Below, piece after piece: positions 13,807 through 18,168 of a stretch of DNA of 18,168 nt. Position numbers and translations under genes: made by a program. The DNA is from DRGT01 sp022567895. GTDB taxonomy: Archaea > Thermoproteota > Nitrososphaeria > Nitrososphaerales > Nitrosopumilaceae. The notes under the pieces are model-generated. The model was not told the origin of the DNA and searched no databases. It saw nothing but the letters and a program-made list of their open reading frames with translations. The stretch is taken from assembly GCA_022567895.1 (NCBI GenBank), contig JADFGC010000021.1, positions 1 to 18,168 of the forward strand, written 5' to 3'. The number at the start of each line of letters is the position of its first letter. The stretch's first letter is position 1.

Positions 13807-14670
13807 TTAAAGTAAGCTTGCTCCAAAAACACCAGCAGAATCACCTAACTGATTTTTTAAAATTGGAGTATCAACTAGATCGCTAAATACGCTATCATAA
13901 ACCGCTTTTTTTCCTTCATCATAAAGAAAAGAGACGTTAGAAACTCCTCCACCAAGTACAATTGCGTCAGGATCTAAAATATCAATAACATTTGCTAGTG
14001 CGGTTCCAAAATTATGCAAAAATTCATTCTTCCATTGAATGGCTTTATCATCATCAAAATTTTGAATTATTTGAGGGAGTGAGTCTTTTTTTCCGGTAAG
14101 CTCATTCCATCGTTTTTCTAATGCCGGACCACTAATGTATGTCTCAACACAACCGTTTTTTCCACAATAACATTTGTTGCCATTTTGGTGTAAGGTGTGA
14201 TGCCCCCATTCTCCAGCTATGTTTGTCCTACCATGATGAATTTTTTTATTTATCACAATTCCACCTCCTACACCAGTTCCCATTATTACTCCAAAAACTA
14301 CATCATAATCTTTGGCAGCACCCATTTTTGCTTCAGCCATTGCAAAACAATTTGCGTCATTTTCCATCGAAACTTTTTGTCCTAACGCTTTTTCGAGATC
14401 CTTTTTGAGTGGCATTCCAATCAAACATTGAGTATTACTATTTTTTATCAAACCAGTTTTTTTTGATATGGCTCCAGGAGTGCAAATTCCTATTGTTGAA
14501 TCATTGGTTTTGGTTTTGAGATCATTTACCAAATCTACAACAGAATTAAGAATTGCATTATAATCATTTTGTGGAGTTGGGATTCGTTTTCTTTCAATAG
14601 GTTCAAGATTGTCATTTAGAATAATTCCTTCAGTCTTTGTTCCCCCAAGGTCTATGCCTATTCTACTCAC
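13807..14670 (-). CDS. ROK-family sugar kinase
   Basis: ROK proteins include glucokinase, fructokinase and N-acetylhexosamine kinases; sugar specificity cannot be read from this sequence. The 287 residues are a full-length kinase without the DNA-binding domain of ROK repressors. Visible are the phosphate-binding IGIDLGGTKTEG (4-15), CTPGAI (63-68) and ENDAN with catalytic Asp105. ATP-binding GTGVGGG is at 131-137, and the sugar-contacting GEWGHH has Glu154 and His157. The zinc motif CYCGKNGCVE has Cys167, Cys169 and Cys174. LDPDAIVLGGGVSN lies near the C-terminus. The start is GTG at 14668-14670, immediately followed by the conserved SRIGIDLGG. It stands alone between convergent guaA and a divergent small membrane gene, and a T6 run follows the stop. 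Confidence 0.9.
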   Translation of the reverse strand: MSRIGIDLGGTKTEGIILNDNLEPIERKRIPTPQNDYNAILNSVVDLVNDLKTKTNDSTIGICTPGAISKKTGLIKNSNTQCLIGMPLKKDLEKALGQKVSMENDANCFAMAEAKMGAAKDYDVVFGVIMGTGVGGGIVINKKIHHGRTNIAGEWGHHTLHQNGNKCYCGKNGCVETYISGPALEKRWNELTGKKDSLPQIIQNFDDDKAIQWKNEFLHNFGTALANVIDILDPDAIVLGGGVSNVSFLYDEGKKAVYDSVFSDLVDTPILKNQLGDSAGVFGASLL

Positions 14671-14723
14671 AATTTAGGCTCGTAACAGTTTGTTTTGAAG
14701 TTTTCATTTGTACATAGCTAGTG

Positions 14724-14730
14724 TTTTAAA
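14724..14730 (+). promoter_or_regulatory. TATA-like box for the small membrane protein gene
   Basis: TTTTAAA is centred about 27 nt before the ATG at 14754 but only 12 nt before the upstream in-frame ATG at 14739. It therefore supports the shorter start. Confidence 0.5.
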
Positions 14731-14753
14731 CCAAAAACATGAAAGAAAATCAT

Positions 14754-15011
14754 ATGGGTGAAAACCTAGACAGATATAAAAAAAGAAGTGCATGGTGGTT
14801 TTTGTTACCAATCTTTTTTACGATATTTGGTGGACTGATTGCTTTTTTTGCTATTAGAAGCGATGATTCAAAAAGAGCAAAAGATTGTTTGTTGCTAGGA
14901 ATCATTTTGTTTGCAATTCCTTTTGTTATTTCAGGAATTATGATAGCATTCTTTTCTGCACAAATTCCAGAATATAAAGAGATTATGAGACCTCCTATTT
15001 GGGAAGTTTAG
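14754..15011 (+). CDS. Small two-helix membrane protein, function unknown
   Basis: This 85-residue protein starts with a short basic stretch (MGENLDRYKKRSAWW), followed by a transmembrane helix at about 15-34. A charged turn follows (RSDDSKRAKDC), then a second helix at about 46-68 and a short tail ending PPIWEV. The predicted form is a helical hairpin with both ends on one side. From memory, small thaumarchaeal membrane proteins with a similar RY..RS.WW...P...GG pattern are common, but I cannot name a function. The frame also contains an ATG five codons upstream (14739); the TATA-like box at 14724-14730 fits 14754 better. A T6 run follows the stop directly, and the thermosome gene converges from the right. 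Confidence 0.72.
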   Translation: MGENLDRYKKRSAWWFLLPIFFTIFGGLIAFFAIRSDDSKRAKDCLLLGIILFAIPFVISGIMIAFFSAQIPEYKEIMRPPIWEV

Positions 15012-15017
15012 TTTTTT
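15012..15017 (+). terminator. Oligo-T terminator after the small membrane protein gene
   Basis: Six T residues follow the TAG stop directly, in the 15-nt gap to the convergent thermosome stop. On the other strand only a T4 run (15018-15021) is present for the thermosome gene. Confidence 0.4.
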
Positions 15018-15026
15018 AAAATTTGA

Positions 15027-16646
15027 TTATCCCGTTGGTGGTCCGCCGCCACCAGATCCACCAGTTATGGCAATAACATCATCGATTCTAAGAATCATGT
15101 TTGCAGTTTCGGTTGCAGATTTTATGATTTGTTCTTTTACAACAAGGGGTTCAATAACATCAAGAGATAACATGTCTGCAACCTGGGTATTTCTTGCATC
15201 AATACCAGTCCATTTTTTTCCTTGGTTTTGCTTTGCCCTAAGATTTACCATAGTGTCAATTGGATCCATTCCAGCATTTTCAGCAATTGTTAGTGGAATT
15301 ACTTCCAAAGCTTCTGCATATTTTTTGATTGCAAGTTGTTCTCTACCATCAAAATTGTCAGCCCACTCTTTTAGTTGAGCAGCAACAAAAGCTTCTGGTG
15401 CTCCTCCACCAGCAACAATTTCTGGTTTTTCAATTACATCTTTTACTACCATTAAGGCATCATGCATAGAGCGGTCAACCTCATCAACTACTCTTTGTGA
15501 ACCACCTCTTATCAAAATTGTAACTGATTGTGGGTTTTTGCATCCCTCAACGAATACCCATTTGTCAGATTCTACTTTTTTCTGAATAACTAAATCTGCA
15601 CTTCCTAATTCTTTTTCAGAAAGATCATCTAGGTTAGTGGTAACTCTTCCGCCAGTAGCTTTTGCTAATTTTGTCATGTCACTTTCTTTAACACGTCTTA
15701 TAGCCAAAATTCCATGTTTTGCTAAATAATGCTGTGCAATATCATCAATTCCCTTTTGGCACAAAAGTACATTTGCGCCGACTCCATGAATTTTTTCTAC
15801 CATTGTTTTTAGCATTCTGTTTTCTTCTTCTAAGAACATCTGCATTTGAGAGGGGTCACTAATTCTAATTTCAGAGCTCATCTCTGTTTTTTCAACCTCA
15901 AGTGCTGCATTAACTAATGCAATCTTTGCTTTTTCAATCTTGGTTGGCATTCCGCTATGAACGACTTCTTTGTCTAAAACAATTCCTTTGATTAATGCAG
16001 TATCTTGAATTGAAGCGCCTGCTTTCTTTTCTACTTTGATATTATCTAAATCAACATCGTACTTTTCAGCTTTCTTTGTTGTAATTTTTAAAATTGCTTC
16101 AACAACAACTTTTGATATAGGACCGCTATCTTCAGAAATTAATTTTGATTGCATGCTTGTTTTAGCAATTTTTAAAAGCGATTCTTTATCGTCAGGTTGT
16201 ATTTTCTGTGCAATTTCTGAAAGTATTTCAAGAGTTTTTTCAGAAGCTGCTTGATATCCATCAATTATAACGGTTGAATGAACATCTTTTTTCAATAGCT
16301 CTTCAGCTTTTGCAAGCAATGCACCTCCAAACACTACTGAAGATGTGGTACCATCACCGACTTCATTATCTAGAGTTTTAGCGATTTCAACCATCATTTT
16401 GGCTGCTGGGTGTTGGACATCAATCTCTTTGAGAATTGTAGCACCATCATTTGTTATGGTGACATCACCCAAAGAATCAACAAGCATTTTGTCTAAACCA
16501 CGTGGACCAAGGCTTGATTTGACTAAATCTGCAACAAGTTTTGCAGCCTGAATATTGTTATTTTGAGCGTCTTTTCCCTTTTGTTGAAGGGCACTTTCCT
16601 TAAGTACCAGTACTGGGCCTTGTGGCGTTTGTTGAATAGAAGCCAT
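15027..16646 (-). CDS. thsA: Thermosome subunit (group II chaperonin)
   Basis: Group II chaperonins form double-ring cages with a built-in lid that fold cytosolic proteins using ATP. The 539 residues match the family throughout. LGPRGLDKML (46-55) and NDGATIL (66-72) are nucleotide-binding motifs, and GDGTTS (97-102) carries the conserved Asp. An apical domain occupies the middle, and VAGGGAPEA lies in the second half of the equatorial domain. The flexible tail GGSGGGGPPTG resembles the glycine-rich tails of archaeal subunits. The start is ATG at 16644-16646, with a TATA-like box giving a leader of about 5 nt. It lies 40 nt downstream of the deaminase-family gene on the same strand but appears separately promoted. 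Which paralog it is (alpha, beta) cannot be decided, so the symbol is nominal. Confidence 0.95.
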   Translation of the reverse strand: MASIQQTPQGPVLVLKESALQQKGKDAQNNNIQAAKLVADLVKSSLGPRGLDKMLVDSLGDVTITNDGATILKEIDVQHPAAKMMVEIAKTLDNEVGDGTTSSVVFGGALLAKAEELLKKDVHSTVIIDGYQAASEKTLEILSEIAQKIQPDDKESLLKIAKTSMQSKLISEDSGPISKVVVEAILKITTKKAEKYDVDLDNIKVEKKAGASIQDTALIKGIVLDKEVVHSGMPTKIEKAKIALVNAALEVEKTEMSSEIRISDPSQMQMFLEEENRMLKTMVEKIHGVGANVLLCQKGIDDIAQHYLAKHGILAIRRVKESDMTKLAKATGGRVTTNLDDLSEKELGSADLVIQKKVESDKWVFVEGCKNPQSVTILIRGGSQRVVDEVDRSMHDALMVVKDVIEKPEIVAGGGAPEAFVAAQLKEWADNFDGREQLAIKKYAEALEVIPLTIAENAGMDPIDTMVNLRAKQNQGKKWTGIDARNTQVADMLSLDVIEPLVVKEQIIKSATETANMILRIDDVIAITGGSGGGGPPTG

Positions 16647-16672
16647 AATCAGCTGAACTGCTTCCGATACCC

Positions 16673-16681
16673 CTTTTTAAG
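16673..16681 (-). promoter_or_regulatory. TATA-like box for the thermosome gene
   Basis: The minus strand reads CTTAAAAAG in the 40-nt gap after the deaminase-family gene, centred about 31 nt before the ATG. No clear heat-shock operator is visible around it. Confidence 0.5.
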
Positions 16682-16686
16682 ATTAC

Positions 16687-18168
16687 TTAGTTGATTGGAG
16701 GAACGTAGGATCTCTTCTTGATATCGACAATTCCAGAATATAGAATCCGAATTGATGGTAGCGCCAAAAATGGCAAGAAAAGGGGTATCAAATGAGGTCT
16801 TTTGAATTTACACCCAGAGTCAACTAAACTGTTTTTTATTGCAGAAAAGTTTGAAGCAACTTTTTCAAATGAATCAGTTGAAATGATTCCTCCAAATTGT
16901 AGCGGTAATGAAGCCAATGATTTTCCATCCTTTATTACAACAAGACCTCCTTGTGTTTTGATTAGACTGTTTGCAGCTATGGCCATATCCTTTTCATTTG
17001 AACCAATTACAATCAGATCATTTTCATGAAAATTCCATGTTGATGCAAATGCCCCTATATCTGCTCCAAAATTATTCAAAAATCCAATAGCATTTTTGTT
17101 TGAACCATACGTCCTATCAAATGCTGCTACTTTCCATACGTCCTTGTCATGTGATGGAATAACATTTCCATTCCTTGTTGAAAGTTCTACAGGGTCAAGT
17201 TTTGTGATAATTTCATTAATCAAATTAATCGAATTTGCTGTGACTGTAGATTTTTTTGATTTTACCTCAAAGTCTTTTTCTGAGAATTTTTTTCGAATTT
17301 TTACGGTTTTTTTAATCCAAGATGGTATTGTTTTATTTTTTATTTTAGAGACTATACTTCCGTTTGATACTACAAGTTTTCCTCCAACAAACACTTTTTT
17401 TGGTTTTATTGAAAACAATCCATCAAAAACCAAAATGTCAGCAAGTTTTCCAGGAGCTATTCCTCCAAGATCTTTTCCCATGTTATAGTAATCAAAGCAG
17501 TTTTTTGATGCCATTGAAAATGCATCAACTGCATCAACACCATTTGAAATTGCCTCTCTTACACAATGATCAATATGTCCATAGTGTTCAATATCTAAAG
17601 GATCAACGCCATCAGAGCAAAACATTAGTCTGTCAATGTATGTTTTGTGCACCAAAACACGAGTAACGATTTCTTTTAGGTCTCTACGAATGGAACCTTC
17701 ACGAATCATCACCCACATTCCTAGACGTAAACGCTCTAGAACTTGATCAAAATCTATTGGCTCATGACAAGATAAAATTCCAGATGAAACATAGGCTACT
17801 AACTTCTTTCCTGATGCCCCAGCTGTATGACCATTAATGATACAATCAGCTTCAAGCATTGATGAAAGTGATTTCATTGTTTTTGCATCACGCATTGTTA
17901 CTTTTGTCCAAGAAAATACTTCGCCAAGACCCAAAACATTTGCCAATTTTACTGCAGCTTTTTCTTGTGATAAACTCAAGGTCTTACTATGACTAAACTT
18001 TCTGTCAACTGGAAGACCGCCAGGGACAACATGAAACATTCGGAGAGGTAGATCATTAGTTTGTCTTACAAATTCTCTAAATCCTTTGTATCCACAGGTA
18101 CTTACAATATCAATAGGATCAGAAAATAATGAAGTTACACCACACAAAAGAGATTTTTTTGCAAACTC
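16687..18168 (-). CDS. ade: Adenine deaminase-family protein, 5' part missing (cut by right edge)
   Basis: Amidohydrolase-superfamily enzyme of the adenine deaminase family, which converts adenine to hypoxanthine and ammonia. 493 residues are in the window; full-length members have about 570-600, so the N-terminal portion with the first metal-binding His motif lies outside. The frame is open to the edge (EFAKKSLLCGVTS), so the TTG at 18147 is not the start. Family features include VLGLGEV, INGHTAG, CHEPIDF, LRLGMWVMIREGSIRRDL, MFCSDGVDP and GIAPGKLADILV, followed by the family's C-terminal domain (IVIGSNEKDMAIAAN, GGLVVIKDGK, PFLALPSIRI). Probable metal and catalytic positions such as the Glu of LGLGEV, the His of GHTAG and the Asp of CSDG are kept. 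Several usually conserved ones are changed (DPHEIAN reads DPIDIVS, SHDSHN reads NFHEND), so the substrate may differ. Confidence 0.85.
   Translation of the reverse strand, partial: EFAKKSLLCGVTSLFSDPIDIVSTCGYKGFREFVRQTNDLPLRMFHVVPGGLPVDRKFSHSKTLSLSQEKAAVKLANVLGLGEVFSWTKVTMRDAKTMKSLSSMLEADCIINGHTAGASGKKLVAYVSSGILSCHEPIDFDQVLERLRLGMWVMIREGSIRRDLKEIVTRVLVHKTYIDRLMFCSDGVDPLDIEHYGHIDHCVREAISNGVDAVDAFSMASKNCFDYYNMGKDLGGIAPGKLADILVFDGLFSIKPKKVFVGGKLVVSNGSIVSKIKNKTIPSWIKKTVKIRKKFSEKDFEVKSKKSTVTANSINLINEIITKLDPVELSTRNGNVIPSHDKDVWKVAAFDRTYGSNKNAIGFLNNFGADIGAFASTWNFHENDLIVIGSNEKDMAIAANSLIKTQGGLVVIKDGKSLASLPLQFGGIISTDSFEKVASNFSAIKNSLVDSGCKFKRPHLIPLFLPFLALPSIRILYSGIVDIKKRSYVPPIN

Noticed and set aside
16640..16690. 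Heat-shock regulatory operator upstream of the thermosome gene
   Set aside because: Only a TATA-like box is visible; no inverted repeat stands out in the 40-nt gap.
17096..17488. 130-codon open frame on the plus strand inside the deaminase-family gene
   Set aside because: It is antisense to a clearly conserved coding region and its translation shows no family features.
1..18168. Mobile element, prophage, CRISPR or defence island
   Set aside because: No transposase, integrase, direct or inverted repeat array, or cas-like gene was seen; every long frame is a core-type gene or a small membrane or soluble protein in a tightly packed context.

Overview
This AT-rich window looks like the chromosome of a marine-type ammonia-oxidising thaumarchaeon (Nitrosopumilus/Nitrosarchaeum-like). 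The evidence is archaeal: a group II chaperonin, the exosome subunit Csl4, Dph2, TiaS, an MptE-type pterin pyrophosphokinase, an intron-bearing initiator tRNA, and TATA-like boxes centred about 26 nt upstream of start codons, so that many messages appear leaderless. The genus is inference; no ammonia-oxidation gene is present. The window is dense core genome: 16 protein genes (two cut by the edges) and one tRNA gene. I see no mobile element, CRISPR array or integrated virus, and no gene-free stretch above 300 bases.

Layout. 1-4047 (minus strand, read right to left): a membrane-anchored GSDH-family beta-propeller protein, a class II HMG-CoA reductase, then hisG and hisD (hisD is cut by the left edge). 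4129-4235 (plus): initiator tRNA-Met whose gene carries a 16-nt intron at 37/38 and, I infer, a second 16-nt intron in the D-loop. 4237-8079: tiaS (minus), then dph2, csl4 and pheA (plus). With the tRNA, this is a small translation/RNA-processing neighbourhood. 8076-10909 (minus): a two-helix membrane protein, guaB and a dihydropteroate-synthase-like folP. 10944-13791 (plus): mptE, divergent from folP across only 34 nt, a coiled-coil protein of unknown function, and guaA. 13807-14670 (minus): a ROK sugar kinase. 14754-15011 (plus): an 85-residue two-helix membrane protein. 15027-18168 (minus): a thermosome subunit and a divergent adenine-deaminase-family enzyme cut by the right edge.

How the genes fit together. 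guaB and guaA turn IMP into XMP and then GMP, and the deaminase-family gene may add purine salvage. hisG and hisD open and close histidine synthesis, and pheA feeds phenylalanine. folP and mptE are probably consecutive pterin-cofactor steps. HMG-CoA reductase feeds isoprenoid lipids.

I found no clear undescribed multi-gene system. The points most worth a second look are the doubly interrupted initiator tRNA, several start codons that promoter geometry relocates, the GSDH and HMGR reading frames joined by a single TAA, and four enzymes (GSDH, IMPDH, DHPS, Ade) that lack residues usually conserved in their families.
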